This document shows, in pieces, positions 46,558 to 56,550 of a DNA stretch of 64,000 nt (its first letter is position 1; the number at the start of each line of letters is the position of its first letter). Below the pieces are notes generated by a model, which was given only the letters and a program-made list of their open reading frames with translations, had not been told where the DNA came from and ran no database searches. The stretch spans positions 868,001 through 932,000 of the forward strand of contig NZ_CP049272.1 in assembly GCF_003048775.2 (NCBI RefSeq). Reading direction: 5' to 3'. This DNA is from Campylobacter concisus (GTDB lineage Bacteria; Campylobacterota; Campylobacteria; Campylobacterales; Campylobacteraceae). The translations under genes and the position numbers were made by a program.

Positions 46558-47718
46558 TTATGGAAGTTTTATAAGAGAAATTTCACTATTTTGTAAAATT
46601 TCGCTTTGATCTGGGCTAGTTAAAAACATAAAAGTGCTTTTTAAAATATGATCTATCATGCCAGAGCCGTATTTTCCACTATTTGTTGCTATAAATTTAT
46701 CATTTTCAATATTTCCAAAAATAGCATTGATCCTACCTGATTTTACCTTTAAACTTTGTGCATTTATAGCATTTTGCATCACAAAGCAATCCTCTTTTAA
46801 AAGAGGCAAAACAAGCATCATCATGCAAACATAAGCTGCCATTGGATTTCCAGGAAGGACAAAAATAAGTTTGCCATCTTTTTCATAAGCCTTGCAAGGT
46901 TTGCCAGGTCTTATATCAATATGTGAAAAAATTTCATTGTATCCAAGCTCGATTAGAGCTATTTTCATAAAGTCAGCCTCCCCAGCACTTGCTCCGCCAG
47001 AGCAGACAATGATGTCATAGTTTGTAGTATTTAAAAACGCCTGTTTTACGGCGTCTAAATTATCTTTTATGATGCCAAGATATGAGCTATCTTGCCCTAT
47101 GGAGCTTAAAAGTGCAGCGATGCCAAAGGCATTTGCATTGTAAATTTCATCCTCGCTCGCTCTTTGCCAAGGCTCGATGATCTCGTTTCCACTTGAATAA
47201 ATTCCAACACTAGGCTGTTTTTTAACATTTATAAAACTTATGCCCTGTGCTGCTAGCATCATTATGCCTCTAGTGTTTAAAACCTCGCCACTTTTTAGCA
47301 AAATTTCACCAATCTTTACCTCTTCGCCTTTAAAGCGATACCCATCACCTTTTTTAAGATTATTTGGTGCTTTTATAAAATTTCCTTCAACAACACAATC
47401 CTCAATCTTTATGATTGTATCAGTACCCTTTGGCATCTTCGCGCCAGTCATTATCTTAACGCACTCATTTTTGCCGATGCTTAGCTGCTCTTTATCGCCT
47501 GCAAAGGCACTTGCAACTATTTTATATGGCTTATTTTTATCTTCAAATTTCACAGCAAAGCCATCAAGCGCAGAGTTATCAAAACATGGTAAGTCTTTTA
47601 CCGCCACTACATCATTTGCCAATGTTTTACCAAGAGCCATACTGATAGGCAAAATTTCACTATCTATTTTTAATTTAAATTTAGATTTAAGCGCATCTAA
47701 TGCATCATTTAGTAGCAT
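46558..47718 (-). CDS. moeA: Molybdopterin molybdenumtransferase MoeA
   Basis: Inserts molybdate into adenylated molybdopterin. 386 residues: LPCFDNSALDGFAVKFED near the start, VKIMTGAKMPKGTDTIIKIED, SSGNEIIEPW, the MoCF-binding VVCSGGASAGEAD-type stretch (IIVCSGGASAGEADF), and VLPGNPMAAYVCM. Two bases after murA on the same strand; ends near the tRNA promoter. Confidence 0.94.
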   Translation of the reverse strand: MLLNDALDALKSKFKLKIDSEILPISMALGKTLANDVVAVKDLPCFDNSALDGFAVKFEDKNKPYKIVASAFAGDKEQLSIGKNECVKIMTGAKMPKGTDTIIKIEDCVVEGNFIKAPNNLKKGDGYRFKGEEVKIGEILLKSGEVLNTRGIMMLAAQGISFINVKKQPSVGIYSSGNEIIEPWQRASEDEIYNANAFGIAALLSSIGQDSSYLGIIKDNLDAVKQAFLNTTNYDIIVCSGGASAGEADFMKIALIELGYNEIFSHIDIRPGKPCKAYEKDGKLIFVLPGNPMAAYVCMMMLVLPLLKEDCFVMQNAINAQSLKVKSGRINAIFGNIENDKFIATNSGKYGSGMIDHILKSTFMFLTSPDQSEILQNSEISLIKLP

Positions 47719-47720
47719 TT

Positions 47721-48989
47721 TTACTCCTCAAGCCTAATAATATTTGCACCAAGGCCTTGAAATTTCTCTTCTAAATTTTCATATCCTCTATCAAGGTGAT
47801 AAATTCTATGTACCAAACTTTCACCATTTGCTATAAGAGCAGCTAGTATCAGCGCTGAGCTTGCTCTAAGATCTGTCGCCATCACATCGGCTGCATTTAG
47901 CTTAGCTGGTGCATAAACACTTGCAATATGTCCATTTAATTTAATATCCGCTCCCATTCTAGCAAGCTCACTAACGTGCATAAAGCGGTTTTCAAAAAGC
48001 CTCTCATCTATCGTGCTAACGCCATTTGCTGCAAGGCAAAGCGCCATAAATTGAGCTTGCATATCTGTTGGAAAGCCCGGATACTCGGTGGTTCTTATCT
48101 CCACTGGTTTTATCTCTTTTGCTGGCAATATCGTGATCTTATCGCCGTCTACTTCGATACCAAAGCCCATCTCTTCAAATTTATTTAAAATGGCTGTCAT
48201 GTGTGCAGCATTTGCCTTTGTGACTGAAATTTTGCTATTTGTTATAGCTCCAGCACAAAGATATGTGCCAGCTTCGATCCTATCAGGAATTACTTCAATA
48301 TCGCAAATTTCAAGCAATTTTTGGCCACTTCCAGTTATCTTTAGCTCGCTTGTGCCGATGCCTTCTATTTTAACACCACTCTTAGCCAAAATTTCACAAA
48401 TTTGCACCACTTCAGGCTCAAGCGCCACGTTAAAAAGTTCTGTCGTGCCGTGGGCTAGGGCTGCAGCCATGATGATATTTTCACTACCAGTTACGGTGAT
48501 CTTATCAAAAACGATCTTTGCACCTTTTAGTCCATTTGGTGCTGTTGCGACGACATAGCCTTGCTTTATTTCGATATTTGCTCCCATTTTTTCAAGCGCA
48601 TTTAGATGCAGATCAATAGGTCTTTGTCCGATCGCACATCCTCCAGGTAGGCTCACTTCGCAGTGGCCAAAGCGTGCAAGAAGCGGTCCAAGTGTCAAGA
48701 TGGAAGCGCGCATTTTTCTAACGATATCATAGTTTGCAGTTGTTGAGCTTACACTGCTTGTGTCTATGCTTAGTGAGTTTTTATCTTTAAATTCGCACTT
48801 TGCTCCTAGGTTAGTTAGCAGTTGGCAAAGCGTTTTTATATCAGCGACATTTGGGATATTTGTTAAATTTACACTTTTTTTTGCAAGTAAGGTTAGGGCG
48901 ATGATCGGTAGAGCAGCATTTTTGGCACCGCTTATTTTTACTTCGCCACTTAATTTGGCATTTCCTTTTATCTTTAAATAGTGCATCAT
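47721..48989 (-). CDS. murA: UDP-N-acetylglucosamine 1-carboxyvinyltransferase
   Basis: First committed step of peptidoglycan synthesis and the fosfomycin target. 422 residues: [13 protein letters not shown], the active Cys in [31 protein letters not shown], and the end motif [22 protein letters not shown] stretch ([14 protein letters not shown]). The active cysteine is present, so fosfomycin sensitivity is expected at this site. Two adjacent ATG codons start it. Confidence 0.97.
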   Translation of the reverse strand: MMHYLKIKGNAKLSGEVKISGAKNAALPIIALTLLAKKSVNLTNIPNVADIKTLCQLLTNLGAKCEFKDKNSLSIDTSSVSSTTANYDIVRKMRASILTLGPLLARFGHCEVSLPGGCAIGQRPIDLHLNALEKMGANIEIKQGYVVATAPNGLKGAKIVFDKITVTGSENIIMAAALAHGTTELFNVALEPEVVQICEILAKSGVKIEGIGTSELKITGSGQKLLEICDIEVIPDRIEAGTYLCAGAITNSKISVTKANAAHMTAILNKFEEMGFGIEVDGDKITILPAKEIKPVEIRTTEYPGFPTDMQAQFMALCLAANGVSTIDERLFENRFMHVSELARMGADIKLNGHIASVYAPAKLNAADVMATDLRASSALILAALIANGESLVHRIYHLDRGYENLEEKFQGLGANIIRLEE

Positions 48990-49025
48990 TGTTTTTTGCC
49001 TTAAGAAAATATGTTTTTTGCCGAT

Positions 49026-49031
49026 ATTATA
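49026..49031 (-). promoter_or_regulatory. -10 box for murA
   Basis: TATAAT on the reverse strand in GCAATATAATATCGG, about 37 bases before the murA ATG. Confidence 0.6.
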
Positions 49032-49128
49032 TTGCTTTTTAACTTAGAATAAAGAAAGCAAAGCACTATTTCCGGTTCATTTACGTTTAAAAGTTAAAAT
49101 TGCAAACACTAAAATTTTGGATATAAAT

Positions 49129-49809
49129 ATGTCAAATTCAATAAATAAAAAAATCTTTTTTATACTTAGCATTATATTTTTTACAGGTTGTTCTTTTACC
49201 TCTAACCAACCGACAACTCCGCAAAATGAAACAAATCAAACCGTAACTTCAAGTGTTGATTTTAGTGAGCAAATGATTGGTGAAATCATAGATGAAGATA
49301 ATGATAGAGAAGATAAAAAATTTGGTTCTTTTTTTAAAAAATACCTAAATACAAGAGCGGGCGGCGATTGCTCAGGATTTGTTTCTATCGTAAATGCAAA
49401 GTATCAAAATATGTATTTTGATGAAAAGACAATAAATCGCTACTACGATAATGGCGGTAGAAAGTCAAAAGCGATCTATAATTTTTATGAAAGTAAGAAT
49501 TTAATTACTCATAAAAATCCAAAAATAGGTGATCTTGTATTTTTTTCAAATACTCTTGGCAAGGGCATTCAGAAAAATAAAGATAAGAAAAATATCACTC
49601 ATGTTGGCATAGTTACAGCTGTTCTTGGCGATGAGACGGTAAAATTTATACATAATTCTGGCGGAAAGATAATTCATAGCTATATGAATCTAAAACAAAA
49701 AAACGTGCATCTAAAAGGAAATCAAGAGATAAATAGCTACCTTGTAAGGTGTTCAAACTCAAGTTGCTTGGCAGCAAATAGATTTGCTGGATATGGCAAA
49801 GCAAAATAA
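49129..49809 (+). CDS. NlpC/P60-like lipoprotein hydrolase
   Basis: 226 residues. Lipoprotein signal with lipobox FFTGC (Cys near 21), a Thr/Asn/Gln linker, and a papain-like fold with active-site GGDCSGFV, the His in THVGIVTAV, and FIHNSGG. Likely cuts peptidoglycan stem peptides. ATG 49129 is preferred to an in-frame TTG at 49117; the ribosome site is weak. It is divergent from murA, so wall synthesis and a wall hydrolase sit back to back. Confidence 0.8.
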   Translation: MSNSINKKIFFILSIIFFTGCSFTSNQPTTPQNETNQTVTSSVDFSEQMIGEIIDEDNDREDKKFGSFFKKYLNTRAGGDCSGFVSIVNAKYQNMYFDEKTINRYYDNGGRKSKAIYNFYESKNLITHKNPKIGDLVFFSNTLGKGIQKNKDKKNITHVGIVTAVLGDETVKFIHNSGGKIIHSYMNLKQKNVHLKGNQEINSYLVRCSNSSCLAANRFAGYGKAK

Positions 49810-49917
49810 ATCAGAAATTTTTACTAAAAACCTTTTAAAACAAATACTAGGCTCAAATTTTAAGCATTATTTATATAAATTTACACTCGTAAATACAGAT
49901 TTATATAAAGAGAAAAT

Positions 49918-50727
49918 ATGAATTTTTTTGATGAAATTTGGGAAATTTTAAATGAAGGCGAGATTGGGCTTAAATTTTTAAAATTTGAGCTATTTTATGA
50001 GAAATTTAAACGAGATTTTAATATAAATTTTTACGAAAGCTCTAAGCCAAACGAGCTAATAACGCCAAGCTACGCAAAATTTTGTGAAGTGGTTAGTATG
50101 AAAGAGCTAAACAAAAAAGTAAAGCCAAAGGATAAAAATTTAAATTTTATCCATTCGGTAGCTCATATTGAATTTAGTGCTATTGACATCGCGCTTGATG
50201 CTTGTTATAGATTTAGAAATTTGCCAAGAGAATTTTATGAAGACTGGCTAGAAGTGGCTGAAGATGAGATCAGACACTTTTGTATGATAGAAAATTTGCT
50301 CTTAAAGCGTGGTGGTAGATACGGCGAGCTAAGTGTGCATGATGGGCTTTTTATCGCACTTCAAAAGACTTCAGATAGTCTAACTAGCCGTATGGCACTA
50401 CTGCCAAGATATATGGAGGCAAATAGGCTTGATGCAAACGCTCATATTATAAAAAGGCTCGAAGGTGAGGGCGGAAATGAAGAGCTGATAGAGTGCCTAA
50501 AAGTTATCTTAAAAGAGGAAGTCTCTCATGTTTATAAAGGCGATAAGTGGTTTAAATTTGCTTGCAAAAAAGAGGGTATTGACGAAAATAGCTACTTTGG
50601 CATTATCTTAAGTTTGTATCCAAATTCATTTAAAAATGTTAGAGAGATCAATGAGCAAGATCGCTTAAAAGCTGGATTTAGCAAAGAAGAGCTTTGCTTG
50701 ATAAAGAATTTCTCAAAGGAGAGATAG
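49918..50727 (+). CDS. DUF455 ferritin-like protein
   Basis: 269 residues of the DUF455 family, related to the ferritin/MiaE di-iron fold. Metal-ligand pattern visible: AHIEFSAIDIALDAC, VAEDEIRHFCMIENLL with ExxRH, and ILKEEVSHVYKGDKWF with ExxH. May be a tRNA hydroxylase-like or oxygen-handling enzyme; substrate unknown. ATG follows AAAGAGAAA. Its last base is the first of the next gene's GTG. Confidence 0.8.
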   Translation: MNFFDEIWEILNEGEIGLKFLKFELFYEKFKRDFNINFYESSKPNELITPSYAKFCEVVSMKELNKKVKPKDKNLNFIHSVAHIEFSAIDIALDACYRFRNLPREFYEDWLEVAEDEIRHFCMIENLLLKRGGRYGELSVHDGLFIALQKTSDSLTSRMALLPRYMEANRLDANAHIIKRLEGEGGNEELIECLKVILKEEVSHVYKGDKWFKFACKKEGIDENSYFGIILSLYPNSFKNVREINEQDRLKAGFSKEELCLIKNFSKER

Positions 50728-51221
50728 TGAGTAAAATTTATTTCATAAGACATTCAAAAGCGGTTGATGAGAATAAGGACGGAGCTAAAGATTCCTTAAG
50801 GGAGCTTAGCCAAAAAGGCAAAGAAGACGCTAAATTTATGGCAAATAGACTAAAAATGTATGATGTGATGCCAGGGGCTATCTTTTCAAGCAGTGCTAAA
50901 AGGTGCGAGCAAACGGCAAAGATTATTGCTAAAACTTTAAAATTTAAAGAAGAGACCAGTCTTATAGATGAGCTTTATGATATAAGCTTTGAAGATCTTT
51001 TAAAATTTGTCAAAAATATAGATGAGAGTTTGGATGAAATTTTTATAATCACGCACAACCCAAGTATAACCGAAATTTGCGAGTATTTAAGCGATTCGTC
51101 AATAGACAATATCCCAACTTCTGGAATATTTTGCGTTGAGTTTGGATGTAAATTTAGTGAGTTAAAAGAGGGCGGTGCAAAAGCGTTATTTTTTGACCAC
51201 CCCAAAAAACATCAAAGATAA
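50727..51221 (+). CDS. sixA: SixA-like phosphohistidine phosphatase
   Basis: 164 residues, histidine phosphatase fold: IYFIRHSKAVDE with the catalytic RH, SSSAKRCEQTAKII, and the second His in IITHNPSITEI. Removes phosphate from phosphohistidine or small substrates. GTG at 50727 has AAAGGAG upstream and gives the family start; a longer frame at 50694 overlaps the preceding gene. Confidence 0.83.
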   Translation: MSKIYFIRHSKAVDENKDGAKDSLRELSQKGKEDAKFMANRLKMYDVMPGAIFSSSAKRCEQTAKIIAKTLKFKEETSLIDELYDISFEDLLKFVKNIDESLDEIFIITHNPSITEICEYLSDSSIDNIPTSGIFCVEFGCKFSELKEGGAKALFFDHPKKHQR

Positions 51222-51230
51222 TTTATTGCT

Positions 51231-52490
51231 TTATTTTTTATCTTTAAAAATTTCATTATATGAAGTAAAAATTTGCTCGCTTAGATCTTCTATTTTCTTA
51301 GACTTATCAACAAAATAATTCAAATTTTGTTCGTTGTAGCCAGAGGCTGACTTCTCGAGCAAGAGTTTGATTTCATTATTTAGCGACGATGTAAGCTCTT
51401 TTGACTTATCAAAATTTTTGTTTTGTTTGTGTTCGCTTATACTCTCGTTCTCATACCAGTCTAGCAGGCTCTGCGCTAAATTACGTATTTCCTCACTGTA
51501 TCCTTGCTCGTTTATAAGGTCAGAGTACACTTTGGTTTTGTAAGCGATTTGCGAAATTTTTGCGATTATGGCAAAGGTTTTATTTTCGACATATTTTGAT
51601 GTTTGAGCGGTATTTTGTGCGTTTGCATTAAACTCGCTCAATACCTTTTTGAAATTTTCTACATTTTGTGTTGTTAGTTTAGAAATTTCATCGATTTTTT
51701 TAGAATTTTCATCGATATCATTTACCTCTTGCTGAAGTGTTTTTATATTGACTTCTATGTCGCTTGCGGCTTTTTGTGTGTTTTCAGCTAGTTTTCTTAC
51801 CTCATCAGCAACTACCGCAAAACCACGTCCGTGCTCTCCTGCACGAGCGGCTTCAATGGCGGCATTAAGAGCAAGCAGATTTGTCTGATCGGCAATATCT
51901 TTTATTAAATTTAAAACAGAGCTTATTTCAGAGGCCCTAGTGCTTAGCATACCAGTAGCATTTGAGCAGCTTTGTACTAGACCATCAAGCTCTCCCATGT
52001 TTTGACTAAGTTCGACGATGTTTGACATATTTTCTCTTGCTATTTGTGCAGTTTGTCTAGCATCTGTTGCCGTTTGGCTTAAATTTTTGATACTTTCGTT
52101 TAGATCATCTCTTACATAATTTATGCCATTTATGCCGTTTCCAAGTTTGTCAAGCTCGCTTGATAGAAGACCTCTAACCTTGCTTTTTTGGCCGTCTTTT
52201 ATACCTGTGACACCCTTGCTCATAGATATGGCATTTCGTTTAAATAAACCCCTAAACCCTTCTACAAATATATTTCTATATGTTTTTGAGTTTTGTGCAG
52301 CTTGGACTGAGGTTGAAATTTCACGTTGAAGCGCCTCAACTTGATCTAATAGATCATTTATGCCAAGGGCGACTTCATACATCTCGTCCTTTTCTCCAAC
52401 ATTTACAATGCGAGGCTCTAGTATACCATTGCTTGCCGATTTGACAACACTTAAAATCTCATTTATTGCATTTGATTTTTTCTTAAACAT
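51231..52490 (-). CDS. Methyl-accepting chemotaxis protein, cytoplasmic
   Basis: 419 residues with no membrane helix. The signalling tip reads [20 protein letters not shown], then [22 protein letters not shown], which is clear MCP. The C-terminal part [13 protein letters not shown] followed by LLDWYEN aligns with the CZB zinc domain (consensus DH...KNRVY...CRLGKWY), but the His and Cys ligands are replaced by Gln and others. It starts 3 bases after the PAS gene, so the pair probably works like CetA/CetB in energy taxis. Confidence 0.88.
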   Translation of the reverse strand: MFKKKSNAINEILSVVKSASNGILEPRIVNVGEKDEMYEVALGINDLLDQVEALQREISTSVQAAQNSKTYRNIFVEGFRGLFKRNAISMSKGVTGIKDGQKSKVRGLLSSELDKLGNGINGINYVRDDLNESIKNLSQTATDARQTAQIARENMSNIVELSQNMGELDGLVQSCSNATGMLSTRASEISSVLNLIKDIADQTNLLALNAAIEAARAGEHGRGFAVVADEVRKLAENTQKAASDIEVNIKTLQQEVNDIDENSKKIDEISKLTTQNVENFKKVLSEFNANAQNTAQTSKYVENKTFAIIAKISQIAYKTKVYSDLINEQGYSEEIRNLAQSLLDWYENESISEHKQNKNFDKSKELTSSLNNEIKLLLEKSASGYNEQNLNYFVDKSKKIEDLSEQIFTSYNEIFKDKK

Positions 52491-52492
52491 AT

Positions 52493-52993
52493 CTAGAACC
52501 TTTGCAAGTTGTTTATAAATTCATCATAGCTTGTTGATTTTTCTTCCAAAAATTTTAATAAATATTTTTTAGATGCTTCAATACCGCCATCTCGTTCTAG
52601 CTCAAGTAATTTTGCATAAAGTGGTTTTATGATCTCTATTGCTTTTGCATTTGGCTTACGTCTAACAGAATAGTATCCAACGATATTATCTTGCTGATCA
52701 AGCGAGGCTGTGATATTGCCAAATACCCAGTAAAATCCACCATTGAGAGTTTTATTTTTAATAAAGGCAAAAATTTCCTCTTTATTTTGTATGCGTTCCC
52801 AAAGTAGCTTGAAAATAACTCTTGGCATATCAGTGTGCCTTATTATATTGTGCGGTTTTCCCAAGAGATCACCTTGTTTTACTCCTACGATATTTAAAAA
52901 AGGCTCGTTGCAATAAGTAATCCTTCCTTTTGTATCCGTTTTTGAAACTAAAAATGCGTTCTCATCAACGCCATATTCTCTTTCTATAGGCAT
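52493..52993 (-). CDS. PAS-domain energy-taxis protein, CetB/Aer-like
   Basis: 166 residues, single PAS domain of the Aer type: [54 protein letters not shown] and FYWVFGNIT. Likely binds FAD and reports redox state to the chemoreceptor encoded next. No membrane helix. Lies 21 bases after the GspF gene with AAAGGAG as ribosome site, thus probably on the same transcript as the secretion cluster. Confidence 0.85.
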   Translation of the reverse strand: MPIEREYGVDENAFLVSKTDTKGRITYCNEPFLNIVGVKQGDLLGKPHNIIRHTDMPRVIFKLLWERIQNKEEIFAFIKNKTLNGGFYWVFGNITASLDQQDNIVGYYSVRRKPNAKAIEIIKPLYAKLLELERDGGIEASKKYLLKFLEEKSTSYDEFINNLQRF

Positions 52994-53014
52994 TTTACTC
53001 CTTTAAATGTTGAT

Positions 53015-54253
53015 TTAATTTTTAACAGCTTTCGCCATATCCCACATTGGCATAAATATACCAAGGGCGAGCAAAAGCACCATAGCTGCGATAAATATTA
53101 GTAGTATCGGCTCAATATAGTTTGAAATATTATCAATAATATCATTAAATTTCACTCTATAATAATCAGTAACTTTTTGTGTCATGTCGTCTAAGCTACC
53201 ACTTTGTTCGCCAGCACCTATCATCTGTATGAGCATACCCTCATAAAGTCCAGTTTGCCTAAAGGCCTCGGTTAAGCTTATGCCACGGCCAACCAGTACT
53301 TTTACAGCAGTTAGCTTATTTCTTATATCTTGATTTGATACGGTGACGACAGCAGTATCTAGCGCATCAGCGATAGGAAGTCCTGCGCGAACAAGCTCTG
53401 TAAAGATTAGATTAAATCTACTCATATTTGCAAAAAATATTATCTTGCCCACAAGATAGACTTTTAGTAGATATTTATCGACCTTATCCCTAAAATTTTC
53501 ATCATTTGAATATTGCTTTTTTAGCAAAAAAGCAAAAGCAACAAGAACAACTATTATATATATACCATAATTGCTCATTATGTATTCAATGTTTAGTAAA
53601 ATTTTAGTAGGAAGGGGGAGGTCGGCATTAAGCTGGCTAAAAATTTCTCGAAATTGCGGAACAACTGATGTCATGAGCACAATAAAAGCCAAAATTATAG
53701 AGCATATTACGGTTATTGGATACCTTATAGCTTTTTTAAATTTTTGTTGGTTATCCCAGACTTCTTGCAAGATAGAAGCTAGCTTTGATAATGCATCAGC
53801 CATATTACCAGTGCTCTCTCCAAGCCTTACCATAGCGACAGTGACATCACCTAGCTCTTCTTGAAAATTTTCTATACTTTGAGTTAAACTTGCGCCTTGA
53901 TTTAGGTCTTCATCTAGTGTTTGAAATATTGTTTTTAGCCTTTTATCCTCAGTAGCATTTGCTGTCTCTTTTATGCCATCATGTATTGATATACCAGCAT
54001 TAGTCATAACGCTGAGTTGCCTTATGGTAGCGACTAGAGCTGGAATTTTTACTTTCGAAGAAGAGAAAATTTTGTTAAATTTTTCTTGCAAATCCAAAAA
54101 GTCATTGTTAATGCTTGAGACCTGAGCTTCTTTTATCTTTACTATCATGCCTTGAATATTTGCACGATTTTTAACATCATTTTTGCTATTGGCCTTTAGG
54201 CTCATCTTTTGGCGTTTGCCATCTTTTATATATTCTATTTCGTAAAATTTCAT
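53015..54253 (-). CDS. ctsF: Type II secretion / type IV pilus GspF-family platform protein
   Basis: 412 residues, two GspF repeats with three membrane helices (ITVICSIILAFIVLMTSVVPQ, YGIYIIVVLVAFAFLLKK, PILLIFIAAMVLLLALGIFMP). Typical sequences: LVATIRQLSVMTNAGISI, ALSKLASILQE and FNLIFTELVRAGLPIADAL. Inner-membrane platform that couples the ATPase to pseudopilus assembly. Gene symbol by comparison with C. jejuni CtsF (DNA uptake). Overlaps the ATPase gene by 4 bases. Confidence 0.88.
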   Translation of the reverse strand: MKFYEIEYIKDGKRQKMSLKANSKNDVKNRANIQGMIVKIKEAQVSSINNDFLDLQEKFNKIFSSSKVKIPALVATIRQLSVMTNAGISIHDGIKETANATEDKRLKTIFQTLDEDLNQGASLTQSIENFQEELGDVTVAMVRLGESTGNMADALSKLASILQEVWDNQQKFKKAIRYPITVICSIILAFIVLMTSVVPQFREIFSQLNADLPLPTKILLNIEYIMSNYGIYIIVVLVAFAFLLKKQYSNDENFRDKVDKYLLKVYLVGKIIFFANMSRFNLIFTELVRAGLPIADALDTAVVTVSNQDIRNKLTAVKVLVGRGISLTEAFRQTGLYEGMLIQMIGAGEQSGSLDDMTQKVTDYYRVKFNDIIDNISNYIEPILLIFIAAMVLLLALGIFMPMWDMAKAVKN

Positions 54254-56001
54254 ATCTTGGCAACTCTATATACTTCTTCGATTGTTGTTACACCATTTGC
54301 TGCGCGTATAACGCCATCATGGAACATATCTATAAAGCCTTCGTCATAGGCAGCCTTTTTAAGCTCTTCTTTTGAAGCGTTATTTGCTACGATACTTGCT
54401 ATGTGATCACTGATAGATAATATTTCACTTATCATTTCACGCCCTAGATATCCGGTTTGTGAGCAGTGTTGGCAACCTACGCTTTTATAAAACTGATAAT
54501 CTTCAGGGAGAAATTTCTTAATCTCATCAAGAGCTTTTTGAGATAGCGTGACTTTTTGTTTGCAATACGGACAAAGCTTTCTTACAAGCCTTTGAGCCTC
54601 AATGCAAACTAGTGCACCACTTACTAAATATGGCTCAATGCCCATATCAACCATACGAGGCAAAGCGCTAATAGCGTCATTTGTATGAAGTGTGGAAAAG
54701 ACTAAGTGACCAGTTAGTGCCGCTTGAATTGCGATCCTAAGCGTCTCTTGATCTCTGATCTCGCCTATCATAATAATATCTGGATCTTGCCTCAAAATAG
54801 AGCGAAGAGCCGAGATAAAAGTAAGCCCAGCCTTCTCATTGACATGTACTTGTTGGATCATATTTAGCTGATACTCGACCGGATCTTCAACGGTAATAAT
54901 CTTAGTTTTTACACTTTTTATATCATTTAATGCACCATAAAGTGTAGTCGTTTTTCCTGATCCTGTCGGACCAGTAACTAGGATGATGCCATAAGGTGCT
55001 TTCATACTCTTTTTAAACTTAGCAAAGTTATCTGGATGCATACCAAGGTCTTCAATGTTTATGATAACTTTTGATTTGTCCAAAATTCTTAAAACTATGC
55101 TTTCGCCGTTTAAAATAGGTAGTGTAGAGATACGAAAATCGTACTCTTTGTCTAAAATTTGAGCTGAAAATCTACCATCTTGTGGGCGGCGACGCTCCGC
55201 GATATCCATATTTGAAAGTAGCTTCATTCGGCTTACCATCGGAGGATAGATATCTTTATCAAATATAAATGTCTCACTTAGCATACCATCTATCCTGCTT
55301 CTTACGATACAGTTTGTCTCGGTTGGCTCGATGTGAATATCGCTCGCTCTGCTTTGAATAGATGTTTTTAAAATTATCTCAATTAGCTTTAAAATTCCAG
55401 AACTTTCTGTGCTTTGCCCTTGGCTACTGGAGCTTGAAAGCTCTTTTCTGATCTCTGTAATAACGTCTTTAATGCTTTCATTAAGAGCTATTTTGTTTAT
55501 ATATTTTTCTATCTGGGCTGGATCGGCGCAAGCTACTTTTAATAGCTTTCTGTTAAATAAATTTTGAACTTTATCTTGAATGATCACATCAAAAGGATTT
55601 TTAAAAGCAACATAAACGCTTATCTCGTCTTCTTTTACAGGGATCGCATTATATGATCTTAGCTGCGAGGTGCTTAGCTTTTCACTAATACGGTAGTCGA
55701 TGTCTATATCATCAAGATCAAAAAATGTAATTTTAAATTTATCACATACATATTGGATGAAGCGTTTTTGATCTATCTGAAGACTAGTTGAAATTTCATC
55801 AATGTCAGTGTGTCCTCTTCTATAAATATCAGATAGAATTTCAAAAAAAATCTCTTCTTCTAGCATATTTTCTTCAAGCAAGATAGCCAAAAGACTTTTT
55901 TCGTTTATTTTTTTTATCTCTGCAATCTTTAAAATTTGCTCATCATTTAGTTTATTAAGTTGCTCTAATGTTTTTAGCGTTAAATTTTCTAAGTTATTCA
56001 T
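54250..56001 (-). CDS. ctsE: GspE/PilB-type assembly ATPase
   Basis: 583 residues. An N1/N2 domain precedes the motor. Walker A GPTGSGKTTTLYGAL, Asp box, Walker B IIMIGEIRD, His box LVFSTLHTNDA are intact. Two CxxC pairs, CPYCKQK and CQHCSQTG, form the zinc site. Drives pseudopilus polymerisation or DNA uptake. Matches MshE by position in the cluster and CtsE of C. jejuni. Confidence 0.92.
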   Translation of the reverse strand: MNNLENLTLKTLEQLNKLNDEQILKIAEIKKINEKSLLAILLEENMLEEEIFFEILSDIYRRGHTDIDEISTSLQIDQKRFIQYVCDKFKITFFDLDDIDIDYRISEKLSTSQLRSYNAIPVKEDEISVYVAFKNPFDVIIQDKVQNLFNRKLLKVACADPAQIEKYINKIALNESIKDVITEIRKELSSSSSQGQSTESSGILKLIEIILKTSIQSRASDIHIEPTETNCIVRSRIDGMLSETFIFDKDIYPPMVSRMKLLSNMDIAERRRPQDGRFSAQILDKEYDFRISTLPILNGESIVLRILDKSKVIINIEDLGMHPDNFAKFKKSMKAPYGIILVTGPTGSGKTTTLYGALNDIKSVKTKIITVEDPVEYQLNMIQQVHVNEKAGLTFISALRSILRQDPDIIMIGEIRDQETLRIAIQAALTGHLVFSTLHTNDAISALPRMVDMGIEPYLVSGALVCIEAQRLVRKLCPYCKQKVTLSQKALDEIKKFLPEDYQFYKSVGCQHCSQTGYLGREMISEILSISDHIASIVANNASKEELKKAAYDEGFIDMFHDGVIRAANGVTTIEEVYRVAKI

Positions 56002-56010
56002 CTCTTCTCT

Positions 56011-56550
56011 TTATCTATACTCAATCTGCGAAGTAAGATCGTCATTTTTAAAAATTTTTAAAATCATTTTTGCAAAATTTGAGCCAACGATTGCACTAAG
56101 TTCATATCTTGTATCTGAATTTGGTTCTTCAAAAATAAATACACCAAGCTCCTCAACGTATTCTTTTTTGACAAATTTATCAAATATAAATGAAAGAATG
56201 TAATCGCTCTTTGGAAGCCTAATATAGCTTATATCAGCCCCATCCAAGATAGCATGAAGCAATAGCTTTTTTTTAAGCAATATATCAGCAAAATATGCTG
56301 CATTCTCTCTTGAGCTTTGTGTTTTTGATAGCTTGCTTGCTGGAAGAGCGAGCCTATCTATATCATTTATTTTTAAGCAAGATATACCAAAGATATTAAG
56401 AAATTCTTCATTTTGTGAATCTTTTAAAAGATCTTGTATTTTTTGATTACAAATTTTAGGATATTCAGCTTTTTCAAAATAACTTTTAATGTCAGCCGTC
56501 CCAAACGCAAAGGCATTTAATGATAAAAATATAATAAGTAAAAATTTCAC
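56011..56550 (-). CDS. Exported protein of unknown function in the secretion cluster
   Basis: 179 residues with a signal peptide (MKFLLIIFLSLNAFAFG) and a helical, soluble body; two cysteines (near 34 and 54) could form a disulfide. No family recognised. It sits between the TPR protein and the ATPase, where the Vibrio MSHA order has no gene. Its overlap with the preceding gene (4 bases) shows it belongs to the operon. It or its neighbour may correspond to C. jejuni CtsX. Confidence 0.7.
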   Translation of the reverse strand: MKFLLIIFLSLNAFAFGTADIKSYFEKAEYPKICNQKIQDLLKDSQNEEFLNIFGISCLKINDIDRLALPASKLSKTQSSRENAAYFADILLKKKLLLHAILDGADISYIRLPKSDYILSFIFDKFVKKEYVEELGVFIFEEPNSDTRYELSAIVGSNFAKMILKIFKNDDLTSQIEYR

